A stretch of 64,000 bases of DNA from Rhyzopertha dominica (Eukaryota; Arthropoda; Insecta; Coleoptera; Bostrichidae): the NCBI GenBank assembly GCA_025024175.1, contig QCXZ01000064.1, positions 22,564,286 through 22,628,285 of the forward strand, given 5' to 3'. Shown one piece after another: positions 25,169 to 36,072 of this stretch. Position numbers and translations under genes: made by a program. How positions within the stretch are numbered: the stretch's first letter is position 1; each line of letters begins with the position of its first letter. Below the pieces are notes generated by a model, which was not told the DNA's origin, did no database searches, and saw only the letters and a program-made list of their open reading frames with translations.

Positions 25169-25930
25169 TAACAACAATAAATGTGTTTTATTCAAGCATA
25201 AAAAGTAACACAAAAGTATAGTACATCAAAAAAATAAGGCAATGGGTGACGTCCAGCACAGTTGCTACTCTACTTAACCTGCAATAGTACAAAACAAAAT
25301 TATTTATCAATACAAAATAAGAAAACCAAAATAATGAAAATTCTTAAACAAAAAAAGGACAAACGTTTTAGCCTGAAAATATTTTTTAACCGGTGGTTTA
25401 AACTTATTGACTGCCTAGCTTGTAGCTTGTAAGTTGTTGTATAGTATGACAGCATTGTAAGTGGAGGAAAGTGCGAAAATGGAGTGTAAATGTAAGTGCA
25501 CATATTTTTTTTCTCAACGGCAATTTTGGTATAGTAGTCCCAACGATAAGCAACGTAAATTTTAAATTTTTGTCCATAACAACACTCAAGATCTTAACAT
25601 ATTTACCTGCTGCAGATATTTGGCCTCAAGTATAATATTTAAATTAGTTACACAAAAACTACTAGAAGTACAGAGCATTTATTCAAGTTCATGTTAAGCT
25701 TATGATAATGCTCCAAAGAAAGATCACTAATAGCTTTATAAGATCAGAATTTAAATGGTTACTTGCAACAGAAATGTNGCCTCGCTTAAACGAATGCGAA
25801 ATCAGTGGCATTAGATTAAACACAGAAAAGGTACCAAGTAAGAACCCCTGATCATGGTAAGAGAAACAAATATAGTAAAATGGGATCAAAATGCTTATTT
25901 TGATGGTGTGTAATAATAAAAAATAATGCA
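25169..25930 (-). mobile_element. 3' end of a CR1/Jockey-like LINE
   Basis: On the minus strand around 25330-25560 a frame reads like a LINE C-terminus: HLHLHSIFALSSTYNAVILY, then an N-N-L-Q continuation and FKPPVKKYF. This matches the 'A...YN.LP......FK..LK.YL' pattern at the end of CR1/Jockey polyproteins. The (ATT)n tail follows at 25168-25069. Upstream frames (25689-25931) have no clear motif. Identification rests on a short pattern. Confidence 0.45.
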
Positions 25931-26435
25931 TTATATTCAGTGAATTTGTGAATTAAAAAACTGAAATTTTATTTTTGGGAAGTTTCTTGTTTTTTTTCTT
26001 ATATTTCCTTAAGGAAACTTTTTAGGGTGTATCAAATGGTTATCATCTTTTGCTTCTGCAGGGTTTATTTTTTGTTTTTTTTTCATAGACTAGTTTATTT
26101 TTGCACATTAGACAGAGCTTGATGAGGCAGTTTTATTGATTTATCACTTAATACCTAATTTATAAAAATTTATTTATTTGTTTATTTATATACCAGGTTA
26201 CAACAGTAACTAGCTGAAATACTATACTTTATACATATATACTGTGCTCTGCAGAGGTAGAATATGCAGCCTGGCAACTATAACTAAATTAAACAAAAAC
26301 ATTTAGCCACTGTTTTACCTCCCTAAACTGTATTTATGGAAAATTTTAAAACCAAATTATTTTGTTGTTAATCTAGTAGGCTTGAACAAGAAAACAATCA
26401 AGCTGGCTAAAATATAAAAAAAATGTTCTTTCTGA
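25931..26435. other. No recognisable gene
   Basis: T-rich and A-rich stretches without frames of note. Confidence 0.5.
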
Positions 26436-26439
26436 ACAC

Positions 26440-27250
26440 CTATCACAGCAGATGCATTTGAAGTTGAATTGTTGGAAATCAGCCAGATTGCCAATACTAA
26501 CGATATCAATCACTGAAAGGTTTCAAGAGTGTTAAAAAAGCATTTGTACAAAGCTTTACAAAATCCAGTTATCAAATACGTTGCATCCTTCCTTGTCAAA
26601 TTGGTATGGTGCAGAATGCAGATGTGAAAATATTAATAATGATACCAATTTTTTAAATACCATTATATGGACAGATGAAATGAATTTTACATTTTCAACA
26701 GAAACAATGAACACATATGTTAATCGAAAGTCCAAAATTAAGGGGCCAACTTAAAATCAAATGACATTTATTGGCTTAAATGTTTGGGCAGGCATATTAG
26801 GAAACAAAATCTTAGGACCAAATTTTTTTGAAAATCTGTTAAACGGGGAATGTTAGGTACACGAATTTATTACAAATTTATCTTGAAGAATATTTAGATG
26901 AGAATGAGGTAAGAAGATTACCATTGTTATGGTTCGAACAAGATGGTGAATCTCTACATAATTGCAAAAAAGGTACTGAATTTCTTACTGCAGAGTTTGG
27001 ACATCAGTGTATTGGTAATAGAGGATACCTTGAATGGTCAACTGATTTGACACCACCAGACGTTTTTGTGGGGTACAATTAAGAATAAAGCATATTCCCA
27101 ACCACTGCACGATATCCAGGACTTGATAATCAGAACCTTAAATAGCTTTTGAGGAGGAGGAGCTTTATAGAGTTGTACAAACCACAGAAAAAAGAATTAG
27201 TGTGTGTTTCACACAAGCTTGAAGAATTTTGGAACACTTGATTCCATGTT
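26440..27250 (+). pseudogene. IS630/Tc1-type (DDE_3) transposase relic
   Basis: The plus strand, over three frames, carries the pattern of a DDE_3 transposase. An HTH-linker segment (ISQIANTNDINH, VSRVLKKHLYKALQNPV) lies near 26475-26580. IIWTDEMNFTFS with the first Asp is near 26668, FIGLNVWAGILGNKILGPNF near 26765, and LLWFEQDGESLH with the second Asp near 26925. YLEWSTDLTPPDVF near 27030 replaces the usual 'EWP.RSPDLTPLDFFLWG'. Frameshifts separate the blocks. A relative on the minus strand is at 48790-49460. It lies in the long intron or flank of the minus-strand Sidestep-like gene. Confidence 0.7.
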
Positions 27251-27422
27251 GCGTTTTGATGCTACCCTTTAGTTGCTATTGCTTACTACATGTTTCAGTT
27301 ATTTCATTTGATAGTGTAAAATTTCTGTGGTATGAAAATCATTGGTAGGTATACTTAATTTGTGCTGAAATTATTTTTAACAACGCAGCTTTAAAAACGA
27401 ACAGAGCACTTATATTAAACGT

Positions 27423-27939
27423 CTAAAGAGAATTTGTTGTTATACATTCTGTACTATAAAAGTACCTACCATTGGTGGGAGGAATCAGATCAGGATTTTT
27501 ATCGTCGCTGATTGATTCTGCGTACGTCGCAACCCGGGGGTTCAACGGAGTTTCTTCCCTTTTCGGGCTGCTTCGTTGCCTCCTTTCTCTAACTGGACTA
27601 TCTATTCTAAACTTTCTAATCGCCACGATTATAGCACCAATTGTCGCTGCTACGATTAGCGTCGATCCTGCTGCCAGCAGGATATAGAGCCATGGACCGT
27701 GGCCTGTCCTATTCTCCGTCACTGCCTGGTCAGTTGTGCGTCGTTGTTCTTTCAGTCCACCGACAGGTAGAGTCCTCAGGGACACTACTTCCGAGGCTTT
27801 CGACCATCCTTTGGCATTCACGGAGAAGGCGATTGCCGTGTAGTCAGTCGACGGGTCCAGGTCGGTGACGTTGAATTCTGGGTTGGAAGAAGAGATGTTG
27901 CTGATGATCTTTTCGCCCAGTGAGATATTGAGCATGAAT
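27423..27939 (-). CDS. Sidestep-family receptor: membrane-proximal FN3, transmembrane and tail exon
   Basis: Acceptor TTTTCAG is followed by an exon starting at 27939. It joins in phase to the donor at 32856 (two bases AG plus A make an Arg codon) and continues the FN3 domain with FMLNISLGEKIISN. The FN3 end reads DPSTDYTAIAFSVNAKGWS. A Ser/Thr/Arg linker and a transmembrane helix (GPWLYILLAAGSTLIVAATI, then a few more apolar residues) follow. The cytoplasmic tail begins with an Arg/Lys-rich stop-transfer stretch and contains a DDKNPDLIPP motif like that in Sidestep relatives. The frame runs to TAG at 27423-27425, but a good donor (ATG|GTAGGT, exon end 27470) lies just after that motif. The last 15 residues may therefore be intron, with a further exon downstream, perhaps 8941-9211. 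In flies the family acts as ligands and receptors for Beat proteins in axon guidance. Confidence 0.8.
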
Positions 27940-28888
27940 CTGAAAATGAGCAGTATTTATATTTTGTTTTCATTTTGTCGTATCTAAAAATACATTGTTA
28001 TATTTAATGGTAGAGCAGTACTCCTTTAATACATTACCACTACTCATTTAATTTTATAAAATTAATTAAAGTCGCACTTTTATCGAATTATACATCATAC
28101 AGTATATCATAAGTTTTTATTAATGACAAAACTTTAAGCTATACTAAAACACAATGTTACACATCGTGTTCGCCAAATTATCAGTATAGGTACTAATTAG
28201 GACCTGGCTGGTATCAGCTGACATCCTAGTGCTACACATTTCTGTTCTTGGCGTTTATTGAATTGTAGTGTACCAAACTTGTAGTCTTGTGTAGGTACCA
28301 CCCCTTATTTATCACATACTGCAATAATATCTGCATAAACAATGCATGCTTGTTTCAGATGTACCAAATATGATTGAAACGAATTAGAAACGACAAAATA
28401 ATGTGGGCAAAAGATAGCTTATCTACGCTGTCTGGTTTGTTACAAGCATTTTGATGAGCTATTTTGACTAGCTTAAGAAAAACGACTTAAACTGTACATT
28501 TATGATCATTATAATTATTTATGCATACCACACAGCTTTTGTTTCGTTTATCATTATGCATATACAAATTATTCTTATGTAATATCTTATCTAATTTGCA
28601 GGTAGTTTATTCCATTGCCATTTGAAGTTATCTGACAAGTAACCTCGAAGGTAGCAGTCAAACAAACTAGGTACAAATTAGAAAGAAATTAAAAAAACCT
28701 GACTTCAATGTTGCTGCTGCACCATTTAAAGCAGTTTCCTATGTTATCGACTTTACATATTCGTGTGTACCTTACACTAGTGACACAATAGGCTATATAT
28801 ATGAACCTACCCACTACCCTATTAGAAATGCCTGTCTATTTATCTTTCATTTGTCTATGCTTTCTGCATTACCTATACCTAAACTACA

Positions 28889-28968
28889 CTAATGAGCTGT
28901 AATGACAGCGAAATAGATCTATCTGTAGTTGGTTACCGTGCAGACAGCATAGCATAGACATGCATTTC
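28889..28968 (-). repeat. Diverged arm of the foldback MITE
   Basis: Reads as the reverse complement of the left arm at 58595 (AATGAGCTGTAATGACAGCG, then TAGTTGGTTACC.. and GCATAGACATGCATTT), with several differences. Only one arm is present. Confidence 0.65.
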
Positions 28969-29619
28969 TATGAATGAAAAAAATGTTACACAGACATTTT
29001 CAGTGTTTTAGAAAACCAAAAAATCTCGTAAAATTATAAAAGATAAAAGAAACAAGTAATCTGAAAAGAAGCTTAGCTCAGGCCTTTGCGGGGGCATAAG
29101 GTCCAATTTGAGCCCCGACTTTGTAATATTGCGAGTTCTCACTAAATGACACAGTTGTGAGTAGTTCTTCTATAGGGCTAATGAGATAAGGTTTCCACTT
29201 CTAAAGATGAAAAGTACTTTTGATGAGTGTGTGAGGTATATATTTCCTGTTCCAAACTCCTAAAGCAACTGAAGCAAAGAAAAATGTATACCCGAGAATT
29301 AGGAGCTGTATTCAAAGTTTATATTTTGTGACAAAAAAGTGTTTATTTATTATTATAATTGGGAAAGTATAATAAATGATGTCCTTGTTGTTAATGCAGC
29401 TGTTGAACAATTGTATGAAATACTTTGCATCGCTATTAATTAAAGAAAAAAAATCTATGGAAAGCGAACTAAATAATTGTAACTCTATGGCTTTCTGAAA
29501 GTTTATCAATAAAAACAGAAGTCTGTCGAAATACCTAATGTAATGCAGTATAATTGTGTATGTTCTTATGGTNGGCAAACTTTAGCCAATTTGTTAGTTA
29601 TTATATCTGTCTGTGCTCT

Positions 29620-30715
29620 ACATGAATCTCTTCAAGACGTTGATTCGGATTACGGAACTTTTTGAGCCATTAAATAATTTAAAATACAAACATTCTTGCA
29701 GGCCTGATGGTATCCCATTTTTTGTTATTTAATAGATCCATTTAGACCTGAAACTTTCATGATGCTTGGAAACTGAGCTACATAAGACCTATTTTTAAGT
29801 CTGGGCCTTTGAACATATCAGAGCAATATAGCTTTACTGCAGGTCGCAGCACTGTCACAAATTTACTTGTTTATCAGAGCTATATTTTCTTACTGAAGCT
29901 TTTGATAGGGTTCCACATTTTCTGTTGTTGGGTAAACTGAAAGCTTATGGTGAAAACTCAGCACTGCTGAATTGGTGGAGCAGTTACTTGATTATCAGGT
30001 GGCAGATAGTAACGTACCTTATTTCAGTTCTGACTTCATGTAGGTTGAATCGGGGGATCTCTAAGGGTATCATTGTGGGCTCTTGCTTTTTTGTCCATTT
30101 ATTAATGATGTTAGTACGACCGTGCGTTACTTTGGATTTCTAATTTTTGCGGATGGTGTAAAGATCTTCTCTGCTATTGGCATTTAGGTAAATGCAGCCT
30201 AATTAGTTTTAGAAGGCATAGAGAAAATATGAACTTTGATTATAAAATTGACAATACTTCCTTAGAACGTCAGCAATCATTTAAGGATCTGAGTTACCTT
30301 TGAAACTAGTTTTATCTTTGAAAATCACATAAACAACTGTGTCTGTAAGGCCTTGAGAATGTCAGGTTTTATTTTGTGATCATCATCGGATTTTGATATT
30401 AGAACTTTGAAGTTGTTGTATTTGTCGTTCGTGAGGCTTTATTTGAAATACTGTTCGGTGGTTGTGGAACTCCTATTATGACAAAGATATATAGCAGTCT
30501 TGGAATGTATTCAGAAAAAGATTTTTTGGTTTGTTGTATGTAGATTGGGTTTTTCTTTTAGCGCACTGGAGACTAGAAGGTCGCATGCCCTGTTGACATT
30601 CCTGTTTAGGCTGGTCAATGGCATGTTGGACTGCAGTGAGCTGCCAAGTTTGGTAGCCTGCTCGTTACACTAGGAATAGTTAGCTTTTTTCGTCCCTTTT
30701 GATAGTTTTAATTAA
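29620..30715 (+). mobile_element. Jockey-like LINE reverse transcriptase relic
   Basis: Plus-strand frames read FLTEAFDRVPHFLLLGKLKA near 29890-29945, then GENSALLNWWSSYLI and GISKGIIVGSCFFVHLLMM. The usual 'GVPQGSVLGPLLF..F.ND' is still recognisable there. It ends with RRSHALLTFLFRLVNGMLDC near 30575, a LINE C-terminal block. It is heavily mutated and antisense to the Sidestep-like gene whose intron holds it. Confidence 0.7.
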
Positions 30716-32278
30716 TAAATAGTTATAATTCCCCTATCGCAAGAATGTTTCGACTGAGTAATAAATTCAGCGATCTTGGCATCTTTCATCTGACTTATGA
30801 CCAGTTGAAAGCGTAGGTACTTAAGAACACTATGTATGCTTGCTCTTGTTTGATCTAGTAATTAGTTATTTATGTTTTTAGCTTTTGTTATGCTTTCATA
30901 TATCTTTTCAATTACATTTATATAGTTGATCGTGTTAAACTGATTTATATTGCAACTGTGTATTCACATTTTTTATATATCATCTTATGAGTTTATCATA
31001 ATATGGAGTATATAGTTTTTGTATATACTAAACGAATATACACTTACTGTACAATTTCGTGAAATTGGGGATTTCCCGTCAAACACAATTACAAATACTA
31101 ATATAATACAAATATTTAAATAATGGACGAAACCAATACATAAAAAAACAAATGTATCATAGGTACATACATAACACATGAGTACTGGTATATTCGATAA
31201 AATACCTACTTATCATTTTATTTTTAAGGATTTCTAATGCTGCTATAACGAAAGGTACTCTGAAATTTAATGTGTTGACTGGAATATTTGGCGACGCAAT
31301 TTTGGGTCTAATTTTCATTGACCGGCAGTCGAATGTACACACTATGTAACCCTAACGCATTATAGCGTTAATATGTGAGATGCGTTAAATAATTGATTTC
31401 CTGATCATTGAATTGGTAGGCATTAATGAATTGAATGGTAAATGCCCGTCATTATCACCAGATTTGATGTTTTTTGGATGTTTTCTCTGCGGTCACCTAA
31501 AACCTGTGTTTACAAAACAGAAAGTACAAAGACTGTAATATTTATGACAAAAAATTATTATTAAAGTGAAACGTTACGAAATGTGCTGCAAGAGTTCGAG
31601 AAGCGTTTGTACTATTGTATGAAAGGAGGTGGTGGATATTTTGAGAATTGAATTTCTCTGATTTTGTTTGTATTCTTCTTGTCACCACAAATAAATTATT
31701 TCTTTGTGGATATTGGTTTTCTAGTACATTAAATGAAAAATAGCTTCTGATGGTAAATAATAATAATGCAAAATGCAAATTTTAAATATTTTGGTAGCCT
31801 TTTTAGGTGTCGCGATGTTTGGGCCCTAGAAAGGCCACATTTTTTGTAGCTCCATGCAAAATAATTGAAAAGAATTAGAAATATTCAATTTAATATAATC
31901 AATAATTTGCTACACAGAATATAGCAGGACCCTTGTAAAAAGAAGTTATCAAATGATGTATTAAAAACTGGTATCAAAAATTTATCTCAAAATTTGTCAA
32001 CCTGTAGAAAGTTTACCTGTTTTCGTCAATTTCTCCTATGATTAAAATAATTTGGGGTGTGCTGTTTTAAAGAAATCAACCTGTATCAATAGCACTGTTG
32101 AACTTGGTGAAAACTTTAATGGAGCTTTATGTAGACTATCCCCTAATTTTACCAAAGTCTTGACTGATCCTGTTTAGACAAGTGGATTTCTGTAAGTTAA
32201 TTCTAGTAGCTTGCGTTCTTACTGTTATACTTTGGGGCAAATGGGATATCAGTTTTTACTACAGTATTGACTACTTTT
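30716..32278. other. Intronic AT-rich sequence, nothing recognised
   Basis: No frame longer than about 80 codons and no family motif. Part of the Sidestep-like intron. Confidence 0.5.
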
Positions 32279-32772
32279 ACTTCCACATCCAACGGATGGG
32301 AAGTATTGTATCGCGAAAAAAATTTCAAAAATTTTTATTTGCTCATTTGCTTTAAAATGGTCGTAAATACAAAAAAAACCAAATTTTGAGCAACAACAAT
32401 TTTCTTTTCTGTGTGTCTGTGGTTTTATTTGTGGACACGATAACTTTTGAAAGACTTAATACATGAACTTGAAATTTGACAAACGTATAAATCTCAACAA
32501 CCCAAAGCGACCTATTGTTTGTGGGGTAAGTATGGTATCGGGAAGGGGGCGAAATTGGGAGCTAACTTTTTTGCAAATTTTAATTTTTTTTTTCGTTTTA
32601 GTATGTGGTATGTAGTATAACTGCGAGTATTATTCGCTCGTCTTAGAAAAAATGTGTACAGAGTAAAAATGTTCAAAACCTGATTACTAATCGTATAGTA
32701 TAAGAAATTAAAACGTAAATGTCATTTTGACAGTTGAATGTGGAAGTGTTGATTCAATTTGCAGCGGTTTTT
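32279..32772 (+). repeat. Dispersed 0.8 kb repeat, copy 2 (internally deleted)
   Basis: Begins ACTTCCACATCCAACGGATG and ends ..TTGAATGTGGAAGT..GCAGCGG like copies 1 and 3. It lacks roughly 330 bp of the middle; the join is near 32640-32645. It lies about 80 bp from the 5' splice site of the Sidestep-like intron. Confidence 0.75.
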
Positions 32773-32855
32773 CATCTACTACGCTCTTACAAAAATTGAT
32801 TAATATTATCAAAATAAACCTGAACTGTAAACAAATTACATGTCTTGAACCTCAC

Positions 32856-33169
32856 CTTTGCTTAAGTCCCCCGTCGAAACCTTTCTTACAAGTGACTATA
32901 GCTGTTTTGTGCGTTATATTAGCTACTATACATCCAGATGGTGCATCCGGTTTACCGGCTGGAACTATTTGATATGAACACGGGGTTCTTTGCGAACCAA
33001 GATCGTTTCTTCCCCAGCACTGAATTGTGCCGTAATCGGCGGCCACTTTTGGTTGGTAAGTGAGCACGCTGACTCCGGTTGCCGTGCTGAACTCGTTGAG
33101 ATCCTTGGACAAACCAGGAGTACTGTTGAAGCTCCATCTGAACATGGTGGCTGGTGGTTCTGCATCGAC
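32856..33169 (-). CDS. Sidestep-family receptor: last Ig domain and start of FN3
   Basis: A 314-nt exon with acceptor TTTTGCAG|GTCGAT and donor CAAAG|GTGAGG. It encodes VDAEPPATMFRWSF, an Ig-fold B-C strand with the core Trp. This is followed by an SVLTYQP..ADYGTIQCWGRNDLGSQ block with the D-x-G-x-x-x-C pattern of an Ig F strand, then PCSYQIVPAGKPDAP and a Cys-containing FN3 start ending GFDGGLKQ. The ARN/GRN-(x)-G-(x)-Q-(x)-PC..PAG.P..P string and the 'GFDGG(L)xQ' motif are characteristic of the Sidestep family of insect Ig-superfamily guidance proteins. Upstream exons (signal peptide and more Ig domains) are not identified within this window, so the gene is partial here. It joins the 27423-27939 exon in phase. 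Confidence 0.8.
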
Positions 33170-33295
33170 CTGCAAAACATACGCAATATTAGTGTTTCAC
33201 CCAATGCAACTCGATCACTTTCTGGATCCAATATTCTTAACAATCGAAGTAATAGTCTGAACGTATTTTGAATTCACATAAGGTCCTACGACAAA

Positions 33296-34235
33296 ACCGC
33301 AATATTTTTACCGTTGCCAAAAGTTAAAAACCCTGAATCACTTTCACAAATTCGACCAATCAGCATATTACCCTCATTCTCGAAAATTTTGGAAAAAATT
33401 ATAGACAAGCAATTGAGGGAGTACTTAAATTTGCCAAACAAAATACCTGTGCAGCAGTCTGGGTTCAGGGCGGGGCACGGCTGTCGACGTTGGTGCTCCT
33501 CGACTATTCTANGGCCTTTGACGCAATNATGTGTCGAGGGAGGTTGTCGACTTTTTTGTTAATTATCTCAAAAATAGGCACCAAGTTGTTAAACGTAATG
33601 ATAATAATAATACTCCGAGAGGAGGGGTGTCTCCCAGGGATCCGTGCTGGGACCACTGTTATTTACTATTTATACTGCCGATTTTAGGTTTGCACTAACT
33701 TCATGCGAGCACCATTTTTATGCAGCCCAATGAAATAATGCAAGCAACGTCAGCAATTAATTATGACATAGCAAATCTGTCCAAAATGGCTTCAGAACAC
33801 CATCTCAATCTAAATCCAAGCAAGACCGTTGTAATCATTTTTGGACGAAAAACACATAGAATGAGCCTGACCCACGGAAACTTACCAAAAATCTACACAG
33901 ATTTATTTACATAAATAATGAACACATTATTTACCAATCCAAATGTAAAAACTTGGGCCTTCACACTGATGTTGAATTGCGATTCAGTGACCATATTTCC
34001 AAATGTTTGCAAAAAGCTTACATATATGCATAAACCATTTATCAGCATAGATTTATGCTTGATAAAATACTAAAACATCGATCTCTAATAGTATAGTGCT
34101 AAGTTTTTTTATTTCTGTGATTGTGTGTATGGTCCGTATATTACTCAATTTGATGGTAATCGTCTACAACGAGTACAAAATTCTTGTGTCAGGTTCATCT
34201 CTGGATTGCATAGGTACGACAGAATTGGGTATTAT
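33296..34235 (+). mobile_element. Jockey/CR1-like LINE reverse transcriptase relic
   Basis: Plus-strand frames in order: KVKNPESLSQIRPISILPSF then SKILEKIID, the reverse transcriptase block 1-2. Then QQSGFRAGHGC, VVLLDYS.AFDA (motif A, with an ambiguous base), a GVSQGSVLGPLLFTIY block near 33625-33675 in another frame, and SEHHLNLNPSKTVVIIFGRK near 33800. The last block is YGP.ITQFDGNRLQRVQNSC near 34130-34190. It begins about 130 bp beyond the Sidestep-like exon, so it lies in the preceding intron, in antisense. Frameshifts and stops make it inactive. Confidence 0.8.
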
Positions 34236-34354
34236 CGCTTTTTTTGAAAATTACGTAAAATGAACCTTGAAGTGCATATATATCGTACGCCATGTTAAAA
34301 AAATAAAAAAAAAAATTGTAGGTAGAGAATTTCAGGTCTGAAATTCGAATCTTA

Positions 34355-35365
34355 GGAGTCACCGCCAAAACACTTCTATCCAAGGTTATTCAACTCGTGA
34401 CGTCAAGTGTCACGTAAACATTACCGAGGAGCGTACTGTTTAATGGTGTAGTATCATTCTTGTATTGGAAAAGCTTTTGTGTGGTGTTTATTGAAAGGAC
34501 GGTGTGAGAGGTCGCACCAAAATGTGATATGCGTAGTTTCACAAGCATCTATTATGTATGGAAAACACTTGTTTTGTACATAGTTATAAAAGTACTTCAG
34601 TCAGTACAGCTAACAAAATTTTTGTAACCGTTCCTCGAGATTATCAACATATGAAAAAGTTGTTTAAGGCCCCTAGACGTGATATGCCGCAATCGCAAAG
34701 TTTGTTTTACTGTTGTGAAGATCATCTTAATGCTTACTGTAAGTTTTATTATTCTTTTTGGGGTTATAAATGTTTACCATTCAGTTTCCATTTTGTTATA
34801 GCTTGAAGAAGATATGAAAAATTATATGCGTTTTAAGTTGATAAAGGGAAATGTTATAATAAAGAACGACGTTGTTCCCCATATATTCGACTGTTAGCCA
34901 GACCGGAAAGGAGCCGCAAGAGCCCCGAAAATAAATGACAATTTATATTTATTCTGACCTCTAAAATAAATGTCAAGTTTAAAGTACATTTTTGATACTT
35001 ACATTTTTATGTTTACAAATAGTATGTTTCGAACAACCCACTATGATCAAGTTATCAATGCTACGTTAATTTGATAAAAAGTTCACTTATGCTTTTGCTT
35101 TTACGTTCATCTCCGCCGCGTTGAACCGCTCGTCGCGGTACACAAATTCCATAACAATGAACATGCCTTCAGAAGTCGTAACTCATAAGTATTTCATTTT
35201 TTCTTGGCGTATTTTAATTCGCTTGTCACAAAATGAACGCAAACATCAAACTGATAAATTGACGGGCTGAGGCTGACGTGTGACGCGCTGACCACAGATG
35301 TAAACAAGCGGCCATTTACAAGACACCTGACATCACGGCCAATATGCTCGCGTTTTGGCGGTCCC
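34355..35365 (+). mobile_element. DNA transposon with a THAP domain
   Basis: The ends are extended inverted repeats. The left end reads ACCGCCAAAAC (from 34361) then GTGACGTCAAGTGTCACGTA. The right end, reverse complemented, reads ACCGCCAAAAC then GTGATGTCAGGTGTCTTGTA, so the similarity runs over about 70 bp. The 11 bases touching each end (TTCGAATCTTA at 34344-34354 and TTCAAATATTA at 35366-35376) agree at nine positions and may be a decayed target duplication. A THAP-like frame lies just inside the left end. No transposase catalytic domain remains, so this is a deleted derivative of a larger element. THAP domains occur in P-superfamily transposases and some others; the superfamily here is not settled. 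Confidence 0.65.
34558..34900 (+). pseudogene. THAP-domain fragment
   Basis: The frame from 34558 reads CFVHSYKSTSVSTANKIFVT then VPRDYQHMKKLFKAPRRD and LFYCCEDHLN. The FV.VP and CEDH blocks are the THAP signature, with the Cys and His zinc ligands in CEDH. The second N-terminal ligand, usually Cys, is Tyr here. The next THAP-associated block, LEEDMKNYMRFKLIKGNVII then KNDVVPHIFDC, follows in 34803-34895 after an intron-like gap with TTGTTATAG at its end. The splice phase does not fit cleanly, and a stop follows. It is a decayed DNA-binding region of the surrounding transposon. Confidence 0.65.
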
Positions 35366-35376
35366 TTCAAATATTA

Positions 35377-36068
35377 ACATTTTTGAGATTAAAAATACAT
35401 CTTAAGATCAATTTTTTCGAATTTATAAGGTGTCACAGCTGTTTTATGGATTAGATGCTACCTATTAATACGCAATTTAATAAAATATAAATACATGGCA
35501 AATACCCAATTAGTTATGTTCTGAATGAACTCAAGTGGCTTAACATGAGCAGTAGGCGATACCAGCATGCAGCATGTACATTTCATAAAATAATTCAGAA
35601 TGAAACCTCGGCATGCTTATGTAAAAAAATAACATATCGCACTGATGTGNATCATGTTAATATTAGATANAAGGGCCCACTACACAGTACAGCCTTGTTT
35701 GAGCGGTCTTTCTCGTACAATATAGGTATATAAAATTTTTAATCAAATACAACGCTATACAGTTTTTTTTGAGAAAATTCAAACGGTGCATCCGTCGTCA
35801 TCTGTTCTGTCTTCAATAATAGCTTCTTTATTATTATTATTTAGTAAATTTACCAAATTTATTTGATGAACTTTTCCTCGCTATTAGACAAAACATGTGG
35901 TTTATGCACGACGCGGCGGTTGTAGCAAAATGGTTGGTTTTAGTGCATACGTAGATAAATTTTTAACATTATTTTGCGGCGCAGGGTTACATTTCCTGAA
36001 TTCCTTTCGTTTTGGAATATTCTTATAAATATTTCAGGCAGTAATGCTTTGTTAAGGGTTCGGTTATT
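35377..36068. other. No recognisable gene
   Basis: AT-rich with two ambiguous bases near 35650-35670. No domain recognised. Confidence 0.5.
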
Positions 36069-36072
36069 GTAT

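Larger units (their letters stand above)
27940..32855 (-). other. Intron of the Sidestep-like gene (4.9 kb)
   Basis: Bounded by donor AAAG|GTGAGG at its 5' side and acceptor TTTTCAG at its 3' side on the minus strand, with matching phase. It contains a MITE piece (28889-28968), a LINE relic (29620-30715) and a 0.8 kb dispersed repeat (32279-32772). Otherwise AT-rich, with no recognised gene. Confidence 0.75.

Noticed and set aside
27472..27868. Plus-strand frames opposite the Sidestep-like exon
   Set aside because: They are antisense reading of a spliced, domain-bearing exon.
32990..33271. Plus-strand frame overlapping the Ig exon
   Set aside because: Antisense shadow; the minus strand has splice sites and an Ig fold pattern.
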